Of a DNA stretch of 64,000 nucleotides, positions 54,965-64,000 are shown in pieces. Source of the stretch: Sepiola atlantica (Eukaryota; Mollusca; Cephalopoda; Sepiida; Sepiolidae); NCBI GenBank assembly GCA_963556195.1, contig OY744516.1, positions 30,232,183 to 30,296,182 on the forward strand, read 5' to 3'. The translations under genes were made by a program, and so were the position numbers. The notes under the pieces are model-generated. The model was given only the letters and a program-made list of their open reading frames with translations. It was not told the DNA's origin and did no database searches. The first letter of the stretch is position 1; each line of letters begins with the position of its first letter.

Positions 54965-55070
54965 TATATATTGTCTATTTAAATAGTAAAAAAATATTCA
55001 AATCGCAATGTCCTTTATTAGTTCATACAACAGACGTTTCAGTTAATGAGATAATCTTCAGGGTATTGAG
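54965..55070 (+). repeat. CTTCAG-type repeat
   Basis: AATCGCAATGTCCTTTATTA, GTTCATACAACAGACGTTTC and AGTTAATGAGATAATCTTCA. The first two blocks recur at 62400-62445 (AAAATGTCCTATTTCAAGTT and TATACAACAGACGCACC). Confidence 0.65.
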
Positions 55071-55271
55071 AGTGGCGATTCTATTTATGTGTGTCATTTA
55101 GACAGCTGTTTTGCTGTATCACTGTTATTCAGTGTGGCTAGATGTGGTGGGTATTTTCACGTTTGATTACAAGTTGGAAATTTTACCTACACAACTATGC
55201 TCAACCTGAGAGCAAGTGAAATGTTTATATATTTTTACATTCGCATTATGGCCTGCCGAGAGGGGGTCAAT

Positions 55272-55274
55272 CCA

Positions 55275-55302
<28 letters not shown>
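55272..55302. repeat. (TG)n microsatellite
   Basis: About 13 TG units. Confidence 0.95.
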
Positions 55303-55305
<3 letters not shown>

Positions 55306-55489
55306 CGTTCTATATTTATGTGGCCTTCAGTGATAGATGTGATCGATATGTTTGTTTTTCTTTAAAGTGTATTAATTCTGGTATCGAAGTAGTGGAGAAA
55401 ATTATAAATAAATTTTTCAACCTCTATGAATGTAATGTCTTCCATTGGAAGACTATTCTACAAAGAATGTGACATTTTTAATTTTTTTT

Positions 55490-55494
55490 TTCTT

Positions 55495-55530
<36 letters not shown>

Positions 55531-55531
55531 C
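55490..55531. repeat. poly-T tract
   Basis: T run of about 33 with a few C interruptions at its left end. Confidence 0.95.
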
Positions 55532-56059
55532 TTAGCGTCCAGTCTGTAATTATTGGCACAAACTGGTCAATCTAATACTGGATCTTTGCCAGGTGGGTCA
55601 AGTTATTTTGCCACCGGCTATTTTGAGTTGTGATACTGTTGATGCTTTGATCAAGTCATGACCCAGCAGCTGTTAACTTTCTTTGATCTGTACTCCATTC
55701 TTATTGTTTGTCGATTTGGGGGGTCATTTCTATAAAAACATCCCTCCCATCATTCTTTCTTTCTCAGCAGACTATCTATTGGCATCTTTCCAGGATGACA
55801 TATGTATGTTGGGGGCTGGGAGCTCTGCTCAATTTTGCTTTTAAACTCTTTTTATATTAATATTTGATATTTAAGTGCTTAGGATTTTGACATCAAACTA
55901 CATCCGGTGGTGAAGCCCCCATTTATTAGCTTTAAGAAATGTAGTAACCCTTTTCTTACCATTGCTACCACATTGCTAGAATCTGTCTGCGTCCAATCTA
56001 GAATCTGTTCTCTATGACATTGGTGTTATGCACATTTACATAATGACTAGTTAAGGCAA
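55532..56059. other. unassigned
   Basis: ATGACCCAGCAGCTGTTAAC...TGTACTCCATTCT (about 55658) resembles ATGACCCAGCGATCTTGTAC...CTATTCCA at 20379. A weak shared word only. Confidence 0.35.
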
Positions 56060-56125
56060 ACATAAATAAATACTTGAAAATATGAAGTCTGTTCTTGAAG
56101 CATAATGGTTGATATGCCGTTAAAA
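56060..56125 (+). mobile_element. family D tail fragment
   Basis: ACATAAATAAATACTTGAAA ... CATAATGGTTGATATGCCGT, then TAAAA. It matches the last part of the D element. Confidence 0.6.
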
Positions 56126-56481
56126 AAGTTCTTAAACTGGTTTAATTCTGAAGACAAATTAATAGGTAAATAAAATTCTATGGCATATGTTCCTTAGATG
56201 CGAGCGAGGCATTGCTTACTTAATCAAAACTTTGGAGATTATCTTCCAAATCAAAATATCTTTAATTAAAGAGTATAGTTTTTGCATATTTTAAGGGTCT
56301 CAAAATTCATACCTACGAATAGAGGTGTAGATTTCGGAACCATTAAAATCTGTTGCTTGAAATAATATGCAATCTTTCATTTGTATAACTTCGGCTTAAC
56401 ACAACACAGCGTATTATTCAAATTATCAGCAGCAGCCATTTTAATGTTGATCATTATGTAAGATATTCTGTGCATACCAGG
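56126..56481. other. unassigned
   Basis: Nothing recognised. Confidence 0.35.
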
Positions 56482-56625
56482 GTTGCAAAGGCGGAAGGTA
56501 TATGGTTTGGCTCCTAGAATTCCAATATCTTAAAGTCTACCAATATTAAGACTGTTGATTTTTCAGAGATTAAAAAATCTGACTTTGGCTCTTTCCCCAA
56601 ACATTTGATTCTGCCACCCTGTGTA
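56482..56625 (+). repeat. family F copy
   Basis: AGGGTTGCAAAGGCGGAAGG, TTAAAGTCTACCAATATTAA, GACTGTTGATTTTTCAGAGA and TTAAAAAATCTGACTTTGGC, with the end GATTCTGCCACCCTG. This copy shows both ends: GGGTTGC... and ...GC-ACCC. Confidence 0.7.
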
Positions 56626-56964
56626 TACATGATGAGCTGGGAAAGAGAACAAAAAATGAATGGATTTTGCTGCTTCATCAATTAAAATAAAATTGTAATT
56701 GAAAATCCATGCTAAAAAAGGTTAACATTGTTTAAAATTCTATATTTGATAAAATATAATGTATTTTAAACTATTTACATGGTCCTCTAGAGGAGCAGCC
56801 TATTAAAGGCTGCACTATGGCTTTTAAATATATATGCACACTGTTACCAGTCCTGACGTCACGAGCTATTCCCCTCACTATCAAGGGGGGATAGCAGTCG
56901 TGTTAGGAACGTGGTACTGTATGAAGGTGAGTGCTGAGTCCCCGCTCGGTCCTCATTCTCTTGT
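56626..56964. other. unassigned, with a CRE at 56854-56861
   Basis: A full TGACGTCA lies in AGTCCTGACGTCACGAGC. AAGGTGAGTG at 56923 looks like a splice donor. The block directly precedes a LINE coding remnant and may belong to that element. Confidence 0.35.
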
Positions 56965-57305
56965 TGTCAGCTTAATAACAGAACAATGATCAGATGGATA
57001 TGCAATGTCAGGTCAGATCGGACCTGGCCAAGCGAAAGCTGTGGTGCCCTGCCGGCCAAGCGAAAGCTGTGGTGCCCTGCCGGCCAAGCGAGGCTCCTGA
57101 TGGCAAGTCGCTACATTGGTTTCACCACATTGAGAAGTGATTCTTCACTATGAATAATAGGCAGCTTGAGGTGGAAGGATGTAGGAAAGTGAAATGCCCC
57201 GAGAAAACTTTGATGCAAACCATCAACAAGGATCGTAGACAATGAAATTTGAACGGAATCGATCCTCAAAACTGCCAACCTTAGAGAGTGGAATAGCAGA
57301 TTGCC
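56965..57305 (+). pseudogene. LINE RT C-terminus with an internal 28 bp duplication
   Basis: In order, across frames and stops: QLNNRTMIRWICNV, then LHWFHHIEK (family: LRWFGHVER), NNRQLEVEGCRKVKCPEKTL, MQTINKDRRQ and NLNGIDPQNCQP. The family pattern MIRWMCNV ... RWFGHV-R ... EV-G-R-RGRP-KTW---I--DL--L-L---DA-DR--WR is clear. At 57027-57090 the unit GGCCAAGCGAAAGCTGTGGT with GCCCTGCC is repeated about 2.5 times, disrupting the frame. Dead copy. Confidence 0.8.
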
Positions 57306-58005
57306 AGAAATCGTCAGACTTCTGACCAAGGGAAATAAGATGATAAAATCGATATGATGACACTCCTGTAATCAGACATAAATCCACGTTTGTTGAAAGT
57401 ATTTTCGTCAAATTTTGTGACATTGGAAATAGCCGAGGAAAGTTTCTGATGTTATTTTGGAGGTCGCGTGAAAGAATAGTCAAATAATTTTTTTTTGCAA
57501 GCTCTCAGTATTTTCGTTCATCACTTTATAATTTTGTCCCTATAATTTTGTCCCTATAATTTTTTTTTCTCTTGCATTTCATATAGCTGACCAAGGTGTA
57601 AATATGAGATTTTACATTTAATCATTTCTACTAAAAAAAAATCTGCTCCACCCTCTGGAGACACATTATATATACTAGCATAAATATAAGTGTTAAGTTT
57701 GCTGCAGCCAAGTGCGACAATTTCCTGCTGACGTACGCTACCCCCTTCTTCCAAAAAATAAAATGGTAATGCCTGGGAGAATGGTTTCATTACAACAGAA
57801 CAGTTACACTCATCTCTCCCTGAGTTGAGCATTGAAAGATGGTACATTTGTCTGAAATAGTCTAGTAAACTGAATTGACCATCAAAAGATAATACAATTA
57901 ATAGAACTAATGGTATAGTTTGGGTTCAGACAGATACCAAATCTCAATTAGTTATATATATATATATATATAAGTAAAAGATTGGAATAATGATTGTAAA
58001 AATTC
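57306..58005. other. unassigned
   Basis: A tandem TATAATTTTGTCCC x 2-3 at 57528-57562 and (TA)n at 57953-57972. The - strand frame 57554-57847 (97 codons) has no family resemblance. Confidence 0.4.
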
Positions 58006-58254
58006 TATATCTATTAAGTCATCAGTTGCTCAAAACAAGGTGTTTCAAATAAAAAAAAATTATTTTCCTTTCTGAAGCCATGGCTTCATATATTTTCAAA
58101 TTATGACTTTTGATAATTTCTCTTATCTTATCGTCAGAGGAATACAAACAGATAAGATTTCATTCTTTTTTAAAAGCCATGGCTTAAGGAAGGAAAAATA
58201 AATTTATTTTATTTGAAACGCCTTGTTTTGAGCAACTGATGACTTAATAGATAT
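58006..58254. mobile_element. foldback element 7
   Basis: The left arm TATATCTATTAAGTCATCAG, TTGCTCAAAACAAGGTGTTT, CAAATAA... and AAGCCATGGCTT pairs with the right arm AAGCCATGGCTTAAGGAAGG ... AAACGCCTTGTTTTGAGCAA, CTGATGACTTAATAGATATT. Arms of about 85 bp with few differences; spacer about 75 bp. No ORF. Confidence 0.92.
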
Positions 58255-58729
58255 TGTATATTTATAATATTTATCATCTATTACTTGTCTACATAATTGC
58301 TCTATCTCGTATATCAAGCATCAATTCTTTCATGATAGGTTCTACTTTAAAGGTATACACTATATCATTATTTTCCTGTTCTTTCTTTGTGCGTGTGTGT
58401 GTGTGCACGCACGCTAGCTGTACTAACCCTAGTGTTGCTTGGGATCCATTATGTTCAAATTTATTTAGTAAATATTTCTATGTACTATAGCTTTTTTGTT
58501 ATCTTCTGTTTTGTATTTAATAAGAAAAAGGGATGAAGTGAAACTTTGCTGTTAATAATTAAAAAAATTTAGAAACCATAATTGTAAGTAAACCTTTAAT
58601 GGAAAATAGAAACAAGTGAGGAATGTTAACTTTTACTAAAAAAACAAGTTATTCCCCTTAACTGATTTTTTCTTTTTAAAATGTCTACATATTACCAAAC
58701 TGCTGGACCGGATTAAGTATTCTTTTTAA
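58255..58729. other. unassigned
   Basis: (TG)n-like CGTGTGTGTGTGTG at 58391-58406; nothing else. Confidence 0.4.
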
Positions 58730-59050
58730 TAAATTGTATGCCCTGTTGGCGGGACCGCGAACTCGCAGACTGCAACCTCATGCAAAGGGGTAACCCTCCC
58801 CCCCCCCCCCGAAAACGGAGCTACTTGTTGACTGTGGGTGGCAATCCACGATGTCTTAGGACGGGATCCTGGTGGCTGAGCGGTCCGTGGCCTGGTTGCA
58901 TAAATGATCACATGATTTGCAACACTCTACTTTGGCCCTTACTTCGGCTAGACGAGAGGTCGGAGAGGCCCCATCCGATCAATCGTCCAGTTACATCTTG
59001 CCCTAGCATCAGTTTCCCTGATCGTTAACAATATTGAAATTGATTAACTT
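58730..59050 (+). other. GC-richer block before LINE ORF1; possible 5' UTR
   Basis: Contains GGACCGCGAACTCGCAGACT, a C run (58798-58811) and GGTGGCTGAGCGGTCCGTGG, whose TGGCTGAGCGG is box A-like. No box B found. It precedes the LINE ORF1 remnant in the same orientation and may be its 5' UTR, or a separate tRNA-derived repeat. Confidence 0.35.
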
Positions 59051-59289
59051 CGTAGTTATCAATACCCACTCCAGTTTTTAATTAAGTGCTGGAAAGCGGT
59101 GGCAAGGGTCAATCAACTTGAAAGATAAATGACCGCAACATGGCTGTATGCTCCAGATGTTTTGCTATAAGTGGGTAGAGAAATTGATGGAACATGGGTG
59201 CTTGTGATCACGATTGGATTGAGTATACCATTCCTGTAGTCTTGTCTTGTCAAGGCGATTGGGTTTCCCCCTTGGCAATACCCATAGAC

Positions 59290-60654
59290 TTTGAGTCGAA
59301 GTGTACTCCGAATGATGAATTTAACAAAACAATTTATGGCTCCTAACAGAACAAAAAATGCATAGGGATACAAGCTCCAAACGAGAAGACAATGACCAAA
59401 GTAGATTCTCAAGAAGCATTAGAAGAACCCAATCTTGCTACATTACCTCCCTTCGTCATTGAGAAAATAATTCTGGCTAACATGACGCCTAAAGTTGTTG
59501 AAAAATTGGCCAATGGAAACATACCGGTCGTAGCTGTGAAATAGACTTTTCTGCTGAAAATGAAAATTTTTCAATCAAAAAATAACATTATACCCGCATC
59601 AATATTTAAACATTTGAAAAGGAGTAATACGGAGCCAAGAGCTCTCCTCATGTATTATAGAAGAAATAAAAGAATTAAAATCCCAAGGAGTAATCGAGGT
59701 GAAGCGAATCTCTATAAAAAGAGAAAACAAGATAATCCAAACGAGCACATACGTGATGACATTTGAAAGCCGACAATTCCACCAAAAATAAAGATAGGAT
59801 ATACAATCGAAAAAGTTGAACAATAAATCCCAAATTCTCTTCGGTGTTACAAATGTTAGAAATATGGACACCACGAAAGCAAATGTAATGGAAGAAACAC
59901 ATGTAGAAAATGTGGGGAAAACGACCCTGACCACTCTATGGATGAGTGTAAAAGGAACCATACATGCGCAAACTGTGGTGGTGACCACCCAGTTTATGTC
60001 AAAATTTGTGAGATGGAAGAGGGAAAAGGAGATACTGACAGTTAAATACACTAGAAATATTTCCTTCCAAAAAGCAAGAAGGGTGGTTGAAACCACGAGT
60101 AGAGAAAAGACATTTTCAGGCTGTGTCCTCAGTGGCAAATAATGAGGACAGTAAATACAAGAAAATAATAGAAAGGTTCGTTCAGCATTTCAAAAAACAA
60201 TTAAAAAAGAATACGAGGAACCGAAGGCAAAAGTTAGAAAGCAACAGGTGGAACCAAGAGAGGAAAGGATTATCATTGTGCCTCATACTCAACCGGTTGC
60301 CCCCACTCAAAATGCACCACCACAGTCAAAAACAAGTGAAATTAATAATGCAACTGAATCTACTAGGAAAAAGATAGTAATCCAAAAAGATCCAAATAAA
60401 ATTTCTTGATTGTAAAAAAACAAAAACAAAAAAAAAAAAACAAAAAAAAACTCCATGCAAAGGGCCTCCAGGTAAAATTCCTGAACCTGAGGGAAAAGAG
60501 AAATCACCTTAAAACCCAAAACCCAAAACCAAAAATCAGTGAACTTGACATAAAACCGGTTTGAGGTACCGGACATGATGGAAACAGAAGATGAAAACTC
60601 TGACAAAAAGAAACAAACAAAACAAAAAACACCCCCCCAATCAAAATATAAACC
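59290..60654 (+). pseudogene. LINE ORF1 (nucleic-acid-binding, three zinc knuckles), decayed
   Basis: Across frames: LATLPPFVIEKIILANM near 59430, then EEIKELKSQGVIEVKRISIK followed by STYVMTFES (59655-59770), a segment typical of the RRM-like part of LINE ORF1. Three CCHC zinc knuckles follow at 59844-60015: CYKC-KYGHHESKC, CRKCGENDPDHSMDEC and CANCGGDHPVYVKIC. After a frameshift comes KREKEILTVKYTRNISFQKA, the W--EKEI---K-----S(F/Y)-EAR motif that follows the knuckles in Jockey/CR1-group ORF1 proteins. Several stops and frameshifts make it non-functional. The protein would coat LINE RNA. It is followed by the first codons of ORF2. Confidence 0.85.
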
Positions 60655-60770
60655 ATGGGACAAAAAATAATCTAATGGAATTGTTGTGGTTTAAAAGCAA
60701 ATCTTAATGAATTATTACTGATGCAGAAATCTCCCACAATTATTTGTCTCCAAGAAAATATAATTATCTA
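60655..60770 (+). pseudogene. LINE ORF2 start, AP-endonuclease N-terminus only
   Basis: ATG at 60655, then GQKII, a stop, WNCCGLKANLNELLLMQKSP and TIICLQEN. This is the N-terminus of the apurinic-like endonuclease of LINEs (I-QWN-RGL--N--EL--L-----P-IICLQET), including the catalytic-site Asn (WN) and Glu (QE) positions. The sequence loses similarity after about 60770; reverse transcriptase is absent. Unusually for a LINE copy, the 5' half is kept and the 3' half is lost. Confidence 0.8.
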
Positions 60771-60899
60771 AAGACATATAAATCCAGCTTGATTTGGTAT
60801 CAAATGAACTGAAAAATGAAAAAAATATATTTTGAAAACATACATTAAACGTTTTTTTTTTTTGTCTAAAGAATTTTTTTTCTTTTTGCAAAGAACTTA
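60771..60899. other. junction between LINE and family D tail
   Basis: AT-rich; no readable motif. Confidence 0.35.
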
Positions 60900-60980
60900 A
60901 AAAAAATACAATTGATTCGGCATTAAATGACCTGAAAAAGGTTAATATGCCATGAAACAAAACAAACCAAATCAGATTAA
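60900..60980 (+). mobile_element. family D tail fragment
   Basis: TTGATTCGGCATTAAATGAC, CTGAAAAAGGTTAATATGCC and ATGAAACAAAACAAACC, the D 3' end with its A/C-rich run. Confidence 0.75.
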
Positions 60981-61345
60981 ATAATTGTACCGAAATGTGT
61001 TAATCTATCATGGTGCAACAATAGCAAGTGAAATTTAGCTGGTCAAAATCAGAGTGAGTTATCAGCTTAAATGCTATTTAGATCCAACTTCTAAAATCTG
61101 GCCAACATAATTTTAGATTAGATTTCTTTTCTTACCATTTGCATTTTTAGAAGTGAAGTTGCAAAGTTGTCAAAAGCTGGTGTGATTTCCCCTCCCCCCC
61201 AAGAGGACCCCCCCCCCCAATTCCAACAGATATATAACCTATGAACAACAAACCTATGGTTGATAAATACTGTGTCCTCCACCTTTGCAAAACTATGTTG
61301 ATGGAATTTATCATTTTTAAAGTTCCTTTCCATTTTGCATTAAAT
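60981..61345. other. unassigned
   Basis: Two C runs near 61190-61220; nothing else. Confidence 0.4.
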
Positions 61346-61391
61346 ATATATATATATATATGTATATATATGAGAGAGAGAGAGAGAGAGC
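61346..61391. repeat. (TA)n followed by (GA)n
   Basis: TA tract 61346-61370 joined to a GAGAGA run 61371-61391. Confidence 0.9.
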
Positions 61392-61812
61392 GCAGATACA
61401 AATGTGTCTGAGACTTGCAGACACACATCAGAAGAAAGCTAAACAGGAAGTGCTGTCTAAAATATTGTCAAAACTGTTTGTCCTTGGGGCAATGACAAAA
61501 AGTTCTTGTTTCTGTGCAACCTCCCATCTCTGTATGGGTCTGGGTAGATTGAGGGAGGGGGTAGGCTGTCAGACTCCTAGAAATGAGACCCTGCTGCAGA
61601 GATTTCATCATGCTTAACTCCAGGTTTTAGCATACAACCCCCTCCCCCCGCCGCACACATGCGCACTTTTCGTTTGGTGTTGACACCCTTATTCTACCCA
61701 GTGTTGGGTTAGGGTGGGAAGGTGAATTCTGCCGTTTCTATTCTTCATTACTTATATTTTTAGATTCTATAACCTCACTCTACTATCCGAATGATGATGC
61801 ATGTTTTTAATG

Positions 61813-61854
<42 letters not shown>

Positions 61855-61949
61855 TTCCACAATCATCATATAAACATACCTAACTTTGTCATTTAATCAT
61901 TTAGATATCTTTACCGTTAGTGCAAAAAAAAAATAATATAGATATATAT
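61392..61949. other. unassigned, with a TA tract
   Basis: (TA)n at 61816-61850. The 85-codon + frame 61360-61617 starts in the microsatellite and has no family features. Confidence 0.4.
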
Positions 61950-62290
61950 ATAACATAATTAGAATGCCTGTCCCAGGACGAGGGGGGGGGGAAATTAATT
62001 CCCCAAACAGTTTGCACCACTTATGCCCCCCTTAAGATTACAATAAATGTATAATGGTACTAAACCTTATGTCTAGAATCTTTATTCTAATAATTTATCA
62101 AAATCCATTACATGATTTTTATTCCAGAATGTCTAAAATTAAAGGCCTAAGAAGAAATTAAAATTCAAAGAATCTTGCTTAATTGGTGTCTAATGACTAT
62201 GGATCAAATTCAATGCAAATCTGATATATTTTAATTTTGAAATTTAACCCATATTTGGATCCCTTATGACTGTTCCGAAATTCATAATTA
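61950..62290 (+). repeat. family J copy
   Basis: TTAGAATGCCTGTCCCAGGA, a G run, AAACAGTTTGCACCACTTAT, GGTACTAAACCTTATGTCTA, GAATGTCTAAAATTAAAGGC and GCTTAATTGGTGTCTAATGA. Collinear with 45228-45640 but without its upstream inverted repeat arm. Confidence 0.8.
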
Positions 62291-62745
62291 TCAGTTAATC
62301 CATTTAGGAGTGAATCCTGTACATATAAACATACCTAATTTTTTTATTTAATCATTTAGGTATCTTTACCGTTAGTGCAAGAAATTGGCCCAAATTGGTA
62401 AAGTCAAAATGTCCTATTTCAAGTTTATACAACAGACGCACCATCTTTTTGATATACAACTCGTGTATATGCGATATGAGTCACAAGGTTAACTAATTTG
62501 CATACTGGTTTTGAAAAAGGACATTTTAACTTTGTTTTAATTTTTAATTTTTTAATTTTTTAATTCGATGTTTGTTTTGATTTTAATATAACGTATAATT
62601 CTGTTTTGCAGTATTTTCTCTCCTTGACAAATATTTAGCATTTGCAATCTGTTTCTAAATTGCAAGTGAAATGGCAAATCGATTTCTTTCTTTTCCTTTC
62701 TTTACAGTCGCAGTTAAAATATAAATGTGTATTGAAATTAGCAAA
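62291..62745. other. unassigned, with one CTTCAG-type leader
   Basis: 62400-62445 shares AATGTCCT-TTT and ATACAACAGACG with 54985-55035. TTTTTAATTTTTTAATTTTT low complexity near 62540. Confidence 0.4.
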
Positions 62746-62850
62746 ATATTAATGTTATATATATATATATATATTGTGAATATTTTTTATTAAAGTGTAT
62801 TTACCTACAGACAACGTTGTTTTGGACTTACGTCCTCATCAGTGCAGGAA
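62746..62850 (+). repeat. (AT)n plus CATCAG-type repeat
   Basis: (AT)n at 62755-62775, then AAGTGTATTTACCTACAGAC, AACGTTGTTTTGGACTTACG and TCCTCATCAGTGCAGG. The same architecture as at 54965 and 49033: microsatellite, AACGTT word, then (C)TTCAG/CATCAG word. Confidence 0.6.
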
Positions 62851-63069
62851 GTGGTGGTTTCAGGCAGTCAGATGGGTTCTTAACGCAGATCGTAGATTCA
62901 GAAAAGAATTGTGATTATTATAATGGAAATCGCCAGACATTACTGAAATTAAGATACTTTTAAAGCCAACGGCAGGGTTCAAATGTTCAGAGATCAAAGT
63001 GCTTAAACACGCGGGTGTGTAAGCTTTGCTTCCATAGCATAACATATTTATATATATTTGTATATCTTG
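62851..63069. other. unassigned
   Basis: Nothing recognised. Confidence 0.35.
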
Positions 63070-63417
63070 ATCGGCCTTTGTTCCGATGGATACTACACCC
63101 CATAAACTGGTATCGTCTTGGCCTTCGGGGCTTAATTTACGCCGGTCTATGGGTCTGTCCTGTGCAGTTCTAGGAGGTCCACCCTCCCAGGCTTTGCCTC
63201 CTCTCTTTGGGGAGGAGTAAGTTTATTGCTTACTGCCTGAAGTGCCGGTACCGGGGAATGGGGCTGCCCGGGCAATTTTTAATGGCCAGAGTGCTCACCT
63301 TCTCGGGCGCTGGCTTTTCAAGTCCCACTTCCCGACCCGACCTTGGGTCACATCTTACCTTGTGGGAGTAAGATAAAACTGGCCTTGTGCCTAACCTCTT
63401 GGGGGAGGTAAATAAAA
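63070..63417 (+). mobile_element. U2-headed SINE, family A, with a deletion inside the head
   Basis: Starts ATCGGCCTTTGTTCCGATGG. CGGCCTTT equals U2 nucleotides about 11-17 and GTTC equals about 42-45, so the branch-site segment between them is deleted. The A body follows almost complete: ACTACACCCCATAAACTGG, CTTCGGGGCTTAATTTACGC, CTGTCCTGTGCAGTTCTAGG, AGGTCCACCCTCCCAGGCTT, TTTTTAATGGCCAGAGTGCT and GGTCACATCTTACCTTGTGG. The tail is TGTGCCTAACCTCTTGGGGG and AGGTAAATAAAAT. No frame. This copy shows that the family's head extended further into the 5' end of U2 than in the 44 kb copy. Confidence 0.92.
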
Positions 63418-64000
63418 TTGTGTGTGTGTGTATATATGTATATATATATGAATTAATAAAGAATATCTTGGTGAAGAATCTATTTAAAAAAATTTTTCCT
63501 AAGAAACCTTCCGACCAGTAATATATCTCCACGGGCAACGTCGGTTGGATACCACTAGTCTATATGTGAATACCTCCTTGACCTCTGTTGATTTTGCTAT
63601 TCAGCGGTCATTCCTCATAAGCTTGGTCCATAGTGAAGATTTTTTTTTTAATTGCTGAAAATCTGCTATTGTGCTTGAGCAATGTCAGGATTTTCGGGTA
63701 CCTCCAAGCCTTTTCTGCTTTATGGCATCGGTCAGACGATGCCTTGGTTGTCTAACAAAGGACGTGAAAATAAAGTTCCCGTTCAAAGCGGTCCTAGGGT
63801 CATACTTTAGAATCGTAGCATGCTTTCTCATGCTGACAGTGGACGATCAGTCTGTGCAGTGAGCGCATAAACGTACGTTTACATATCTATATATATATAT
63901 ATATATATGAGATGTAATTTTGAAAGTAATCAACTTACGTGAATCTGGTACTGCTTTTTGTGATTTAATAAAAAATTAAGAAAAAATTAAAAAAAAAAAA
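63418..64000. other. window end; microsatellites and unassigned sequence
   Basis: (TG)n/(TA)n at 63419-63450, (TA)n at 63887-63907 and a terminal A-rich run from 63968. CTATATGTGAATACCTCCTT and GCATCGGTCAGACGATGCCT (a small hairpin, about 63726-63743) are unexplained. No gene supported. Confidence 0.4.

Noticed and set aside
56923..56975. Mini-intron from AAGGTGAGTG to TTGTTGTCAG
   Set aside because: It would be under 50 nucleotides, and the sequence on the right is LINE coding DNA; the donor-like word is probably chance.
59599..60138. 179-codon - strand frame, hydrophobic and phenylalanine-rich
   Set aside because: It is antisense to the LINE ORF1 remnant with three zinc knuckles on the + strand; the latter explains the sequence.

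Overview
This 64 kb window looks like an AT-rich, repeat-dense piece of a metazoan nuclear genome. I see no intact protein-coding gene of the host, no rRNA and no functional tRNA. Every protein-like stretch I could recognise is a decayed fragment of a retrotransposon: LINE reverse transcriptase C-termini, one LINE ORF1 plus the start of its endonuclease, and one Gypsy-like integrase. The mix of tRNA-headed and snRNA-headed SINEs, many LINE ends, long TA, CT and T tracts and poly-C/poly-G runs suggests a mollusc. A cephalopod of the octopus type is my best guess. This is inference; no host gene is available to confirm it.

Layout. 0-7 kb: a 0.6 kb CT satellite and several SINE copies. 7.0-7.75 kb: the only promoter-like, CpG-richer block, with two perfect cAMP-response-element palindromes. 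8-16 kb: foldback (hairpin) elements, LINE fragments and SINE copies. 16.46-20.09 kb: a 3.6 kb pure-pyrimidine satellite built of zones with different repeat units. 21-31 kb: LINE and Gypsy remnants, two minisatellites and a tRNA-headed SINE. 31-45 kb: mostly unassigned AT-rich DNA with a 390 bp foldback element, a 2 kb-spaced duplication and a complete U2-headed SINE. 45-56 kb: mostly unassigned, with TA tracts and an RTE-like LINE tail. 57-64 kb: another LINE tail, a LINE that keeps its 5' half, a foldback element and a second long U2-headed SINE.

The most interesting system is a set of SINEs whose 5' end is the start of U2 spliceosomal snRNA. One copy (43856-44259) is full length and is flanked by a 16 bp target-site duplication with one mismatch, which is direct evidence of retrotransposition. 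The same U2 piece, which includes the branch-point recognition element GTAGTA, heads at least two different bodies (A and B), and these share a similar 3' tail. A third repeat (C) carries the branch-site part internally. That suggests repeated capture or exchange of a snRNA head.

A second theme is foldback DNA. At least six elements have arms of about 60-130 bp in near-perfect inverted orientation, and a seventh is weaker. If transcribed within host introns they would form long double-stranded RNA. The window is most simply read as intergenic or deep intronic sequence shaped by retroposition, satellite expansion and foldback elements.
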